The notes below the pieces were generated by a model. It worked only from the letters and a program-made list of their open reading frames with translations. It made no database searches and was not told the DNA's origin. A DNA stretch of 10,168 nucleotides from JASLBX01 sp036373915 (lineage in GTDB: Bacteria; Actinomycetota; Actinomycetes; Jiangellales; Jiangellaceae), in the NCBI GenBank assembly GCA_036373915.1, contig DASUUU010000015.1, positions 1 through 10,168 of the forward strand, written 5' to 3'. A program made the translations under genes and the position numbers. Shown in pieces: positions 1-7,371 of the stretch (position 1 is its first letter; each line of letters begins with the position of its first letter).

Positions 1-4
1 AGGG

Positions 5-91
5 CGGTGGCGGTGGGATTCGAACCCACGGTGGAGTTGCCCCCACACACGCTTTCGAGGCGTGCTCCTTCGGCCGCTCGGACACGCCACC
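5..91 (-). tRNA. tRNA-Ser(CGA)
   Basis: The minus strand folds as a complete type II tRNA of 87 nt. The acceptor stem is GGTGGCG with CGCCACC plus discriminator G. The T arm is GTGGG-TTCGAAT-CCCAC. The anticodon arm is CACGC-CTCGAAA-GCGTG, which places CGA at the anticodon and so reads UCG (Ser). A long variable arm between the anticodon and T arms is typical of tRNA-Ser. The 3' CCA is not encoded: the bases after the discriminator read CCC. The gene lies 38 bp downstream of tadA on the same strand, so it may be co-transcribed or have its own promoter; none is obvious in the gap. Confidence 0.96.
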
Positions 92-129
92 GCCGGAGAG
101 GTTACCGGAGTGCGGCGAGCGGCACGAAA

Positions 130-591
130 TCACGTCTGCCTGTGGCCGGTGAAGAACTCGCGCAGCAACTCGCCGCATTCATCGGCGAGCACCCCGCTCA
201 CGACCTCGGCTCTGTGGTTGAGCCGGCGGTCGCGGACTAGGTCCCACAACGAACCCACCGCGCCGGCCTTTGGATCGACCGCGCCGTAGACCAGCCGGGC
301 GAGCCGGGAGAGCACGACGGCCCCGGCGCACATCGCGCACGGCTCGAGGGTCACGACAAGGGTGCAGCCTTCCAGCCGCCACTCACCACGCGCCGACGCC
401 GCTGAACGCAGCGCCAGGATCTCGGCATGAGCCGTCGGGTCGCCCAACCCCTCTCGCGCGTTGTGCCCACGCCCGATGATCGATCCCTCGGCGTCCAGCA
501 CCACCGCCCCTATCGGCACATCGGCGGTTTCGAGCGCCAGAGCAGCCTCCTCGAGGGCCGCGCGCATCGGCTCCTCGTACCGGCGCAGCAT
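130..591 (-). CDS. tadA: tRNA adenosine(34) deaminase TadA
   Basis: Zinc-dependent deaminase that converts wobble adenosine 34 to inosine in tRNA-Arg(ACG), in the cytoplasm. The 153-aa product has the cytidine-deaminase-fold signature: H55-A-E57 (TAHAEILAL) and P84-C85-A-M-C88, supplying the His/Cys zinc ligands and catalytic Glu at nearly the same positions as in E. coli TadA. Length matches the family. The ATG at 591 lies three bases after the stop of the upstream gene, so translation is probably coupled. An in-frame ATG at 567 (residue 9) has a stronger GAGGAG motif just 5' of it and is a possible alternative start that would keep all motifs. The nearby tRNA-Ser is not the known substrate. 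A general nucleoside deaminase is less likely given context and motif spacing. Confidence 0.93.
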   Translation of the reverse strand: MLRRYEEPMRAALEEAALALETADVPIGAVVLDAEGSIIGRGHNAREGLGDPTAHAEILALRSAASARGEWRLEGCTLVVTLEPCAMCAGAVVLSRLARLVYGAVDPKAGAVGSLWDLVRDRRLNHRAEVVSGVLADECGELLREFFTGHRQT

Positions 592-594
592 GAC

Positions 595-1077
595 CTATCC
601 GTACACCGCGTCCACGGCGGCTTCGTAGTCTGAACCGAATCCCATCTGGTCTGCGATGTCCCCGAGCATGTCCTCGGGATAAGAGTCGATCTCGTCGCAG
701 ATGGCGGCTACCGTGCGGGAGTCGACGCCGAAGTCGGCGAAGATGGACAGGTCGCCGGCGGGCTGCATCCGCTCCTCCTCTTCGGGCAGCGGCAACCCGA
801 GCCGCTCTACCACCGCTCGGGCCAGCGGCCATTCGGTGGCGGCCGTGACGTCCGAGAGCAGGTATCGCACGTCGGTGCCGAAGACTCTTATCGCGACGAA
901 GAAGTCCTCGTCGACCGACACGAGCCCGACGGCCCCGTTATCGCCAGGTCGTACTCGCAGCGTGGCGACGAGCTCGTCCAGGTTGTCGGCTAGCCGGTTC
1001 GGCAACGGGCGTACGTCCCACCGTCCCTCTTGGTGGGAGGCAGCCAACACGAAGTCGACCCCACCTTCGTCCGCCAT
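595..1077 (-). CDS. tRNA adenosine deaminase-associated protein
   Basis: A 160-aa acidic cytoplasmic protein that I recognise as the actinobacterial family annotated as tRNA adenosine deaminase-associated protein, found directly 5' of tadA. Its molecular function is not established; location suggests a partner or regulator of TadA. The sequence begins MADEGGVDFVLAAS, has a central ATLRVRPGDNGAVGLVS segment and ends with an acidic helical region (DMLGDIADQMGFGSDYE). No catalytic motif or membrane segment is seen. The open frame extends to 1173, but I chose ATG 1077 because GAGGAGG lies about 7 nt upstream of it and the upstream extension looks non-coding. The stop is three bases before tadA, so the two genes form an operon. 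Confidence 0.85.
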   Translation of the reverse strand: MADEGGVDFVLAASHQEGRWDVRPLPNRLADNLDELVATLRVRPGDNGAVGLVSVDEDFFVAIRVFGTDVRYLLSDVTAATEWPLARAVVERLGLPLPEEEERMQPAGDLSIFADFGVDSRTVAAICDEIDSYPEDMLGDIADQMGFGSDYEAAVDAVYG

Positions 1078-1092
1078 TGTCGCCCTCCTCGG

Positions 1093-1114
1093 GACGCAGA
1101 GGTACGACTGCGTC
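1093..1114. repeat. 7-bp inverted repeat before the tadA-partner RBS
   Basis: GACGCAG (1093-1099) and CTGCGTC (1108-1114) are perfect inverted repeats around an 8-nt loop. The dyad sits immediately upstream of the Shine-Dalgarno of the deaminase-associated gene (complement of 1084-1090), in the 89-bp gap after the 70-aa gene. It could be an RNA hairpin affecting that RBS or a small operator. A 7-bp dyad can also arise by chance in GC-rich DNA. Confidence 0.35.
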
Positions 1115-1166
1115 AGGAGAATCGTCGCGGAAAGATGATCCGTACGCCAGTGACTATTCCGATCAG

Positions 1167-1379
1167 TTACCAACTAGACCGGAAGGTGCTCTGCCTCAAC
1201 CGAGCGCGCAACTGAGCGGTCCGAGTTCGTCGCGGCGTTGCTCGCGCAAGAAGTGCTCGAGCCTCAGCAAGCTCTCGCAGGAAGGCGGCTCGCTGCCTGA
1301 GCCGTTCTGGGTCGGTCACCGGCGTATCCACTACCGGATCGGCGCCACGGTCCAGATCAGTTGCGGAACCGTCAGGCAT
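1167..1379 (-). CDS. Small conserved-looking basic protein, 70 aa, unknown function
   Basis: I cannot assign a function. The frame runs to 1439, but ATG 1379 is preceded by GAGGAGG with a 5-nt spacer, one of the best ribosome binding sites in the window, giving 70 aa. The N-terminal third is acidic and probably disordered (MPDGSATDLDRGADPVVDT). Residues about 22-45 form a predicted charged helix (DPERLRQRAAFLRELAEA). The C-terminus is very basic (TPRRTRTAQLRARLRQ), ending FRSSW, consistent with nucleic-acid or ribosome binding, though that is inference. No membrane segment or cysteine cluster. It lies between divergent upp and the tadA cluster, reading toward tadA with an 89-bp gap. Its strong RBS and biased composition favour a real gene. 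Confidence 0.68.
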   Translation of the reverse strand: MPDGSATDLDRGADPVVDTPVTDPERLRQRAAFLRELAEARALLARATPRRTRTAQLRARLRQSTFRSSW

Positions 1380-1513
1380 GGATTCCTCCTCGCACCAGTA
1401 CGACGAGCTGTTCGGACGGTAGCACTGAGCAATCTCCACGTCGAGACTTTGATCGATGACGCAACGTGTAGTTTACGTACCCCGCCCGAGTGCGAGTTAC
1501 TCATCGGTCGCGA

Positions 1514-1519
1514 TAGGTT
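1514..1519 (+). promoter_or_regulatory. Candidate -10 box for leaderless upp
   Basis: TAGGTT fits the TANNNT actinobacterial -10 pattern and ends 6 nt before the upp ATG, so transcription would start at or next to the start codon. No good Shine-Dalgarno precedes that ATG, consistent with a leaderless mRNA. I find no convincing -35 hexamer (TGCGAG would be at the 17-nt spacing). Inference from pattern only. Confidence 0.35.
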
Positions 1520-1525
1520 CCCGCC

Positions 1526-2167
1526 ATGCGCCTGATGGCTGTCGATCACCCCCTGGTCTCTCACAAGCTGACCGTCCTGCGCGACGAGCGCACCGACTCG
1601 CCGACCTTTCGACGGCTCGCCGACGAGCTGGTCACGCTGCTCGCGTACGAGGCCACCCGAGATGCCCGGGTGGAGACCGTCGAGGTCAACACCCCGGTCG
1701 CGCCGGCGGTCGGCGTACGCCTGTCGCGACCTAAACCCCTTGTGGTGCCTATCCTGCGGGCGGGGCTCGGCATGCTCGACGGCATGACCCGCCTCCTGCC
1801 GACGGCGGAGGTGGGATTCCTCGGCATGATCCGGGACGAAGAGACGTTACAGGCGACGACCTACGCGACGCGGTTGCCGGACGACCTCACCGGTCGGCAG
1901 TGCTACCTGCTCGATCCCATGCTAGCCACCGGCGGGACGCTGGCGGCCGCTATGCACTACGTCGTCAGCAGGGGCGCCGACCAGATAACCGCGGTTTGCC
2001 TGCTCGCCGCGCCGGAAGGCATCGCACACGTGCAGGCGGAGACGGCGCAGCTACAGGTGCCCGTGACGATCGTCACCGCAGGCGTAGACGAACGGCTCAA
2101 CGAGCACGGCTACATCGTGCCGGGACTGGGCGATGCGGGCGACCGCCTCTACGGCATCGCCGACTAA
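1526..2167 (+). CDS. upp: Uracil phosphoribosyltransferase
   Basis: Cytoplasmic salvage enzyme joining uracil and PRPP to give UMP and pyrophosphate. The 213-aa product has the full family architecture: the N-terminal HPLVSHKLTVLRD segment (residues 8-20), PILRAGLGM (75-83), the PRPP loop LLDPMLATGGT (128-138, with T where many homologues have S), and the uracil-binding C-terminus YIVPGLGDAGDRLYG (from about 196). Length is as expected. ATG 1526 is chosen because it places the conserved N-terminus correctly and follows a plausible -10 box; an in-frame ATG at residue 4 is less likely. It is divergent from the 70-aa gene and tadA cluster, an arrangement I recall from other actinobacteria, and convergent with pntB. 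Confidence 0.96.
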   Translation: MRLMAVDHPLVSHKLTVLRDERTDSPTFRRLADELVTLLAYEATRDARVETVEVNTPVAPAVGVRLSRPKPLVVPILRAGLGMLDGMTRLLPTAEVGFLGMIRDEETLQATTYATRLPDDLTGRQCYLLDPMLATGGTLAAAMHYVVSRGADQITAVCLLAAPEGIAHVQAETAQLQVPVTIVTAGVDERLNEHGYIVPGLGDAGDRLYGIAD

Positions 2168-2221
2168 CCGATCTTGCGACAATCCCCACCTTCGTACGCT
2201 GTGGATTGTCGCAAGATCGGT
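2167..2221. terminator. Long perfect hairpin between convergent upp and pntB
   Basis: The arm ACCGATCTTGCGACAATCC (2167-2185) and its exact reverse complement (2203-2221) give a 19-bp perfect stem with a 17-nt loop, filling almost the whole gap between the upp stop (2165-2167) and the pntB stop (2225-2227). Placed between convergent genes it is best read as a bidirectional terminator. There is no T-run on either side, so it is not a classic rho-independent terminator, although U-tract-less hairpins are reported to act in actinobacteria. The stem is less GC-rich than its surroundings, so it may be a repeated or mobile palindrome. Confidence 0.7.
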
Positions 2222-2224
2222 GAG

Positions 2225-3595
2225 CTAGAGGTTCTTGACCGCCGCCACGAGTTTGGTGAGCGACTCCTTCGCGTCACCGAACAGCAGCGTGGTCTTCGGG
2301 TCGTACAGCAGCTCGTTCGTGATGCCTGCGAAGCCGGGCCGCATCGACCGCTTAAGAAACACGACCGCCTTGGCCTCGTCGACGTCCAGGATCGGCATGC
2401 CGTAGATCGGCGCGCCGGGAGACGTCTTCGCCGCCGGGTTCACCACGTCGTTCGCACCGACGACGAGCGCAACGTCGGCGGTTCGGAGCTCCGCGTTGGC
2501 TGCGCCCATCTCAAGCAGCTTCTCATAAGGGACGTTCGCCTCGGCGAGCAGCACGTTCATGTGCCCTGGCATTCGACCGGCAACCGGGTGGATCGCATAC
2601 GAGACCTCCACGCCGCGGCTTTCGAGCAAGTCGGCCAACTCCTGCACGGTGTGTTGGGCCTGCGCGACAGCCAACCCGTATCCCGGCACCACGATGACCT
2701 TTCGCGCGAACCCGAGCAGGATGGCCAGGTCCTCCGGGCCGGACGAACGGACGGGACGGTCGGCCTCCGCGCCGCCGCCACCGCCGGCCGCCGAACTGAA
2801 CGCGCCGAACAGGATCGACACCACGGACCGACCCATGGCCGCTGCCATCATCCGGGTCAGGATGGTGCCGGACGCGCCGACGAGCGTGCCGCCGATGAGC
2901 AGCAGCGCGTTGCCGAGTACGTAACCGCTCGCCGCGACAGCCAGTCCGGTCATGGCGTTCAGCAGCGAGATGACGATCGGTACGTCCGCACCACCGACCG
3001 GCAGCACCAGCAGGACCCCAACGGCCAGCGCGACCGCGCCAAGAACCGCACCGACCAGCAGACTGTCGCCGTCGATGGCGTACAGCCAGACCAGCATGCC
3101 AAGAGTCACCACCAGTGACCCACCGAAGAGCACCGGGCCCATCGGAAGCAACACGGGACGTGTCGTCATCAACTCCTGCAGCTTCAGGAACGTCACGACG
3201 GAGCCGCTGAACGCGACGCTGCCGATCGCGACCGTCAGCGCCGCGGCCGCCAGCGGCACGACCGGCTCCGCGTCGGCCAGTTCCAGGTACGCCACGAGGG
3301 CCGCCGCGCCACCACCGACACCGTTGAATAGTGCGACAAGTTGCGGCATCGCGGTCATCGCGACCTTGCGCGCGGCCGGGACGCCGATGGCTACGCCCAC
3401 CGCGATGGCGATCAAAATCCAGGGCAGGTTGTCGAGTTCGTAGACGGCGAACGTGACGATCAGCGCCACCAGGGCGCCCACCGCGCCGACCAAGGTGCCT
3501 GCCCGGGCGGACTTCGGCGACGACAGGCCCTTCAGGGACAGGACGAAGCAGACCGCAGCGGCGAGATACGCCACCTGTGCCCAGGTCGGGATCAC
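2225..3595 (-). CDS. pntB: NAD(P)+ transhydrogenase, beta subunit (PntB)
   Basis: Membrane subunit with the NADP(H)-binding domain of the proton-translocating transhydrogenase, which uses the proton gradient to move hydride from NADH to NADP+. The 456-aa product has about nine hydrophobic segments over residues 5-255, a glycine/alanine linker (SSAAGGGGGAEADRP), then the soluble NADP domain: VVPGYGLAVAQAQ nucleotide motif, HPVAGRMPGHMNVLLAEA, VVGANDVVNPAA and KRSMRPGFAG near the C-terminus. All are diagnostic. The start is GTG at 3595, overlapping the pntAb stop as GTGA (4 bp), so translation is coupled. Last gene of the minus-strand run, ending at the inverted-repeat terminator. Confidence 0.97.
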   Translation of the reverse strand: MIPTWAQVAYLAAAVCFVLSLKGLSSPKSARAGTLVGAVGALVALIVTFAVYELDNLPWILIAIAVGVAIGVPAARKVAMTAMPQLVALFNGVGGGAAALVAYLELADAEPVVPLAAAALTVAIGSVAFSGSVVTFLKLQELMTTRPVLLPMGPVLFGGSLVVTLGMLVWLYAIDGDSLLVGAVLGAVALAVGVLLVLPVGGADVPIVISLLNAMTGLAVAASGYVLGNALLLIGGTLVGASGTILTRMMAAAMGRSVVSILFGAFSSAAGGGGGAEADRPVRSSGPEDLAILLGFARKVIVVPGYGLAVAQAQHTVQELADLLESRGVEVSYAIHPVAGRMPGHMNVLLAEANVPYEKLLEMGAANAELRTADVALVVGANDVVNPAAKTSPGAPIYGMPILDVDEAKAVVFLKRSMRPGFAGITNELLYDPKTTLLFGDAKESLTKLVAAVKNL

Positions 3596-3888
3596 TGGGG
3601 CTCTCCCGTCTTGCGCACCTTGAACATCTCGAGCATCCGGTCGGTCACCACGAAACCGCCGACCAGGTTGAGCGTCGCGAGCACGATCGCCACCAGGCCG
3701 AGGGCCAGGGCGAACCCCGTCTCGGCCTGGCCGGTGACGATCACCGCGCCGACCAGGATGATGCCGTGGATGGCGTTAGCGCCGGACATCAGCGGGGTGT
3801 GCAGGGTGGTGGACACCTTCGAGACGACCTCGAACCCGGTGAAGATCGCAAGTACGAAGATAGTCAGCAGGGCGATCGAGGGGTCCAT
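3592..3888 (-). CDS. pntAb: NAD(P)+ transhydrogenase, alpha subunit membrane part (PntAb)
   Basis: The 98-aa product is the small membrane piece of the split alpha subunit. It has three hydrophobic helices (residues about 5-22, 37-54 and 58-80) and the family motif HTPLMSGANAIHGIILVGA, and forms part of the proton channel with PntB. Splitting alpha into PntAa and PntAb is typical of actinobacteria and some alphaproteobacteria; E. coli has them fused. ATG 3888 shares one base with the pntAa stop (TGATG) and its own stop overlaps the pntB GTG, so the three genes are translated as a unit. Confidence 0.95.
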   Translation of the reverse strand: MDPSIALLTIFVLAIFTGFEVVSKVSTTLHTPLMSGANAIHGIILVGAVIVTGQAETGFALALGLVAIVLATLNLVGGFVVTDRMLEMFKVRKTGEPQ

Positions 3889-5012
3889 CAGCCGTCCTCT
3901 CCGAGCAACTGCCGCGCGGCCTCATTGCGCACCACTCCGTCGTGGGTTACGCACGCGCCTTCGACGATCTCGTCGGAGAAGTCCGGCGTCACCTCGCCGT
4001 CGGACGTCATCAGCAGTAGAAGCTCTGTGACGTTCGTGGAGTAGAGCTTGCTGGCGTGGACTGGCAGTTGGCTCGGTACGTTACGCCCGCCCCACACAAG
4101 CGTCTGCCCTACGGTGACCTCCTCGCCGGGTACCGATCCCTCGACGTTGCCGCCGGACTCCGCGGCGAGGTCGACCACCACCGAGCCGGGCGCCATGCCC
4201 TCGATGGCGGCCCGCTCGACCAGCAGTGGGGCGGTCCGTCCCGGTACCGCCGCAGTCGTGATCAGCACGTCGGCCGCCGTGACGTGCGGCGCCAGCAACT
4301 CGCGCTGGGTCCGGGCGCGTTCCTCGGTCATCTCACGGGCGTATCCGCCGGCACCTTCGAGAGTCGGCAGGTCGAGCTCGACGAACCGGGCACCGAGGCT
4401 GCGAACCTCCTCCGCGGCTGCGGCGCGCACGTCATAGGCCTCGACCTGGGCACCGAGCCGCCGCGCGGTGGCGACGGCCTGTAGGCCGGCCACACCCGCA
4501 CCGAGCACGAGCACCTTGGCCGGCGGCACCGTGCCGGCAGCGGTCATGAACAGCGGGAAGAACTTGGGTAACCGCTCCGCAGCCACGAGCACTGCCCGGT
4601 AGCCGGCGACCAGCGCCTGCGACGACAGCGCGTCCATGGCTTGTGCCCGCGAAATACGCGGGATGAGCTCCATGGCGAACGACGTGACCTTGGCGTCGCG
4701 CAGAGTGCGTACCAGGTCGACGTTCTGCGCCAACGGGAGGAAGGAGATCGACACTGCGTCGACTCGGAGATCGCGAACCTGGGCTGTGCTGAGCGGCTGC
4801 ACCGACAGCACGACGTCGGCTCCATCGAGCGGATTTGCCGTGATCTCCGCGCCAGCGTCGCGGTACGCGTCGTCGGGCTGGAGCGCTTGCACGCCGGCTC
4901 CTGCCTCGACGGCTACCTCGAGGCCCGCCCCGGTCAACCGGCGCACTACGTCCGGGACGAGCGCTACCCGGTGCTCGACGGGGTCTGTCTCCCTAACGAC
5001 GGCGACCTTCAT
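3888..5012 (-). CDS. pntAa: NAD(P)+ transhydrogenase, alpha subunit NAD-binding part (PntAa)
   Basis: Peripheral NAD(H)-binding domain I of the transhydrogenase, 374 aa, related to alanine dehydrogenase. It starts MKVAVVRETDPVEHRVALVPD, the family N-terminus. The hydride-transfer RQD loop is visible as R119-Q124-D127 (PRISRAQAMD), and the NAD Rossmann loop as GAGVAG (171-176) followed by an acidic YDVR strand end. The frame opens to a TTG at 5051, but ATG 5012 matches the family start. That ATG has no clear Shine-Dalgarno; a TAGCGT hexamer (complement of 5021-5026) ends 8 nt upstream, so a leaderless transcript is possible in addition to read-through from nhaA 48 bp upstream. The stop overlaps the pntAb start. 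Confidence 0.95.
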   Translation of the reverse strand: MKVAVVRETDPVEHRVALVPDVVRRLTGAGLEVAVEAGAGVQALQPDDAYRDAGAEITANPLDGADVVLSVQPLSTAQVRDLRVDAVSISFLPLAQNVDLVRTLRDAKVTSFAMELIPRISRAQAMDALSSQALVAGYRAVLVAAERLPKFFPLFMTAAGTVPPAKVLVLGAGVAGLQAVATARRLGAQVEAYDVRAAAAEEVRSLGARFVELDLPTLEGAGGYAREMTEERARTQRELLAPHVTAADVLITTAAVPGRTAPLLVERAAIEGMAPGSVVVDLAAESGGNVEGSVPGEEVTVGQTLVWGGRNVPSQLPVHASKLYSTNVTELLLLMTSDGEVTPDFSDEIVEGACVTHDGVVRNEAARQLLGEDG

Positions 5013-5060
5013 CACTGCGGACGCTATCAACGGGCGACCGGACGTCGGCAATGACCTTCG

Positions 5061-6491
5061 TCACAAGTCTGGGTCCCTTAGGACCTTGCCCTCGCCAGCA
5101 TGGCTGTCCTTGCGCTTTAAGCGGGCCTGTCCGACCAGAATCGCCGAGCCCAGAACTGCGGCGACGAGCGATCCGAGGAGCACTCCGACCTTGGCATCGG
5201 CGGCCAGCTGGCTGGTCGGATCGAAGGCAAGACCGGTTATGAACAGCGACACCGTGAACCCGATTCCAGCCACCATCGCCAGGCCGGTCAAGCTGGCCCA
5301 GCCGATGCCGTCCGGCAGCCGCCCGAGGCGAAGCCGGACAGCCAGCCAGGCAAAGACGCTGATACCGACCGACTTGCCGAGAACGAGCCCGGCTATCACA
5401 CCCATCGTCACCGACGCGCCGAGTGCGTCACCAAGCACGCCACCACGCAGGTCGATTCCGGCGTTGGCCAACGCGAAGATCGGCAGGATGACGTAGGCGC
5501 TCCACGGGTGCAGGGCGCTCTCGAGACGTTCGGCAATCGGCAGCGACTCGCCGAGCAGGAACCGGAACCTGCGTAGTTCCTCGGCATCGAGGCGATCCGG
5601 CGCATGCTCGCGGGCGTACTGGCGGGCCTGCTCCTGATCGAGCAACGGCTTGGCTGGGGCGAGTAATCCGAGCGCCACGCCGGCAATCGTCGCGTGCACT
5701 CCCGATTGGTAGGTGCCCAGCCACACAACTGCACCGATGACGATATAGACCGACAGCGACCAGACTCGCATCCAACGCAGCACGAGGATCGCCACGATGC
5801 CCAGCAGGGCCACCGCCAGCCAGCCGAGGGACACTCTCTCGGTGTAGAAGAGCGCGATCACAGTGATCGCCCCGATGTCGTCGACGATGGCGAGCGTGAG
5901 CATGAACACTCGGGCCGCGGCCGGAATGCGGCGACCCAGGATCGCGATGACGCCCAGCGCGAACGCGATGTCGGTCGCCATCGGAATCCCCCAACCGTCG
6001 ATCTCAGGGGCTCCCGGGTTGAGCACGGCGTACAGCAGAGCGGGGACGGCCATGCCGCCCAGCGCCGCGACGATCGGCACCGCGGCGCGGCGTGGGTCTC
6101 GCAACTCACCGCCGACCAACTCGTACTTGATCTCGAGCCCCACGACGAAGAAGAAGACCGCCATGAGCGCGTCGTTGACCCAGTGCCGCAGGTCTTCGGC
6201 CAGGACGAACCGGCCGACCTCGATCGTGACCTCGGTCGACCAGAACTGTTCGTATGCGTCGGACCACGGCGAGTTCGCCAGCGCCAGAGCGATCACCGCA
6301 GCAGCGAGCAGGACGATCCCACCGGCCGACTCGACGCGCAGGAAGCCGGCGATCGGCCGCCCGACGTACCTGGCCAGCGGTCGCTCGCTGGCCAGCCAGA
6401 ACGGCCCGGTATGCCAGATTCCGTCGTCGGCCGCGTGCCGCAGCTTGCTGATCGGGTCCTTCGGATCCGGCGAGTCGTGGGACGCTTGCAC
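5061..6491 (-). CDS. nhaA: Na+/H+ antiporter NhaA
   Basis: Inner-membrane antiporter exporting Na+ (or Li+) in exchange for H+, controlling pH and sodium. The 476-aa product has about 12 hydrophobic segments. Diagnostic residues: the MATDIAFALGVIAILG motif with D174 (E. coli D133), the ion-binding pair D204-D205 in LAIVDDIGAI (E. coli D163/D164), and K373 in GKSVGI (E. coli K300). It is longer than E. coli NhaA because of a polar N-terminus of about 45 residues and a loop near 285-325. The start is GTG 6491; the next in-frame Met is residue 110. No clear Shine-Dalgarno is seen. TACGTT (complement of 6498-6503) ends 6 nt before the GTG, so an internal leaderless promoter is possible without a visible -35. 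It follows rlmA by 21 bp. Confidence 0.95.
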   Translation of the reverse strand: MQASHDSPDPKDPISKLRHAADDGIWHTGPFWLASERPLARYVGRPIAGFLRVESAGGIVLLAAAVIALALANSPWSDAYEQFWSTEVTIEVGRFVLAEDLRHWVNDALMAVFFFVVGLEIKYELVGGELRDPRRAAVPIVAALGGMAVPALLYAVLNPGAPEIDGWGIPMATDIAFALGVIAILGRRIPAAARVFMLTLAIVDDIGAITVIALFYTERVSLGWLAVALLGIVAILVLRWMRVWSLSVYIVIGAVVWLGTYQSGVHATIAGVALGLLAPAKPLLDQEQARQYAREHAPDRLDAEELRRFRFLLGESLPIAERLESALHPWSAYVILPIFALANAGIDLRGGVLGDALGASVTMGVIAGLVLGKSVGISVFAWLAVRLRLGRLPDGIGWASLTGLAMVAGIGFTVSLFITGLAFDPTSQLAADAKVGVLLGSLVAAVLGSAILVGQARLKRKDSHAGEGKVLRDPDL

Positions 6492-6512
6492 CGAACCAAC
6501 GTAGTCCGTCGC

Positions 6513-7361
6513 TCAGCGGTGTGGGCGATGCCTCGGCCGGTAGCCGGTGATGGTGACCGACGCCGTGGCCGCGAACGGCTCACCGAGCGCGGTCGCTCGG
6601 CGGGCCGCTTCGGCAGCGTCGACGTGCCACGCGGACGGGCCCATCCGGATGAGCCGCTCGACGTCGGCCGTTGTCAACTGGAGCGCGACGTCGTGGTCGT
6701 CGCTGTACACGGACTCGAAGTGCGGGGCCAGGCTCTTGTGGATCCGCTCTTCCTTGCGTACATCGACGCTCAGCAGGCCGGCCGCGTCGGCAAGCTCGGC
6801 CAGGTGCCGAACCGTGGGCGTGACGACGACCAGGATGCCGTCGGGCGTGAGCACGCGGGCGAACTCCGGCCCGTTCCGGGGTGCGAACACGTCGAGCACC
6901 ACCTCCACCGAACGATCCCGGACGGGGAGAGTGCGCCACGTGTCACACACGGCGGCGGCGATCCGAGGATGGGCGCGGGCCGCGCGGCGGGCGGCGAACT
7001 TGGAGATGTCCAGCGCGAGACCAAGTCCGCCCGGCACCTCGTCGAGCACGCGGGACAGGTAGTACCCCGTTCCGGCGCCGGCGTCCAGAACGACGCCGCG
7101 CTCGTGTCCACCGGCCCAGCCGGCCACGGCATCGGCGATCGCGGCGTAGTGACCGGATGCCAGGAACTCGGCCCGCGCAGTGACCATGCCGGCCGTGTCG
7201 GCAGTCCGCGGGGCGACCGATCCGGTCAGCAGGTTGACGTACCCCTGCCTCGCGATGTCGAATGCGTGCCCGTTCGTGCACCGCAGCGCGGTCCGGCCGG
7301 TCTCGAACGGTGCGGCGCACACGGGGCAGCGCAGCACGTCCAGGAACTCGGTGATCGGCAC
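6513..7361 (-). CDS. 23S rRNA (guanine-N1)-methyltransferase, RlmA/TlrB family
   Basis: AdoMet-dependent enzyme methylating N1 of a guanine in 23S rRNA helix 35: G745 in the RlmA(I) type of Gram-negatives, G748 in the RlmA(II)/TlrB type of Gram-positives, the latter affecting tylosin-type macrolides. The 282-aa product starts with the family zinc-binding motif (C12, C15, C28, H32: RCPVC...RCTNGH), then QGYVNLLTG, and the AdoMet loop VVLDAGAGTGYY (about 90-101). The frame extends to 7487, overlapping erm. GTG 7361 is preferred because AGGG lies 8 nt upstream; GTG 7370, one base after the erm stop, is the alternative. Coupling to erm supports a resistance role, probably G748, but target and phenotype are inferred. 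Confidence 0.88.
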   Translation of the reverse strand: MPITEFLDVLRCPVCAAPFETGRTALRCTNGHAFDIARQGYVNLLTGSVAPRTADTAGMVTARAEFLASGHYAAIADAVAGWAGGHERGVVLDAGAGTGYYLSRVLDEVPGGLGLALDISKFAARRAARAHPRIAAAVCDTWRTLPVRDRSVEVVLDVFAPRNGPEFARVLTPDGILVVVTPTVRHLAELADAAGLLSVDVRKEERIHKSLAPHFESVYSDDHDVALQLTTADVERLIRMGPSAWHVDAAEAARRATALGEPFAATASVTITGYRPRHRPHR

Positions 7362-7371
7362 AGTCCGCACC

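Noticed and set aside
2174..3118. A 314-codon plus-strand frame opposite pntB
   Set aside because: Antisense shadow of pntB; low-complexity charged product and no RBS.
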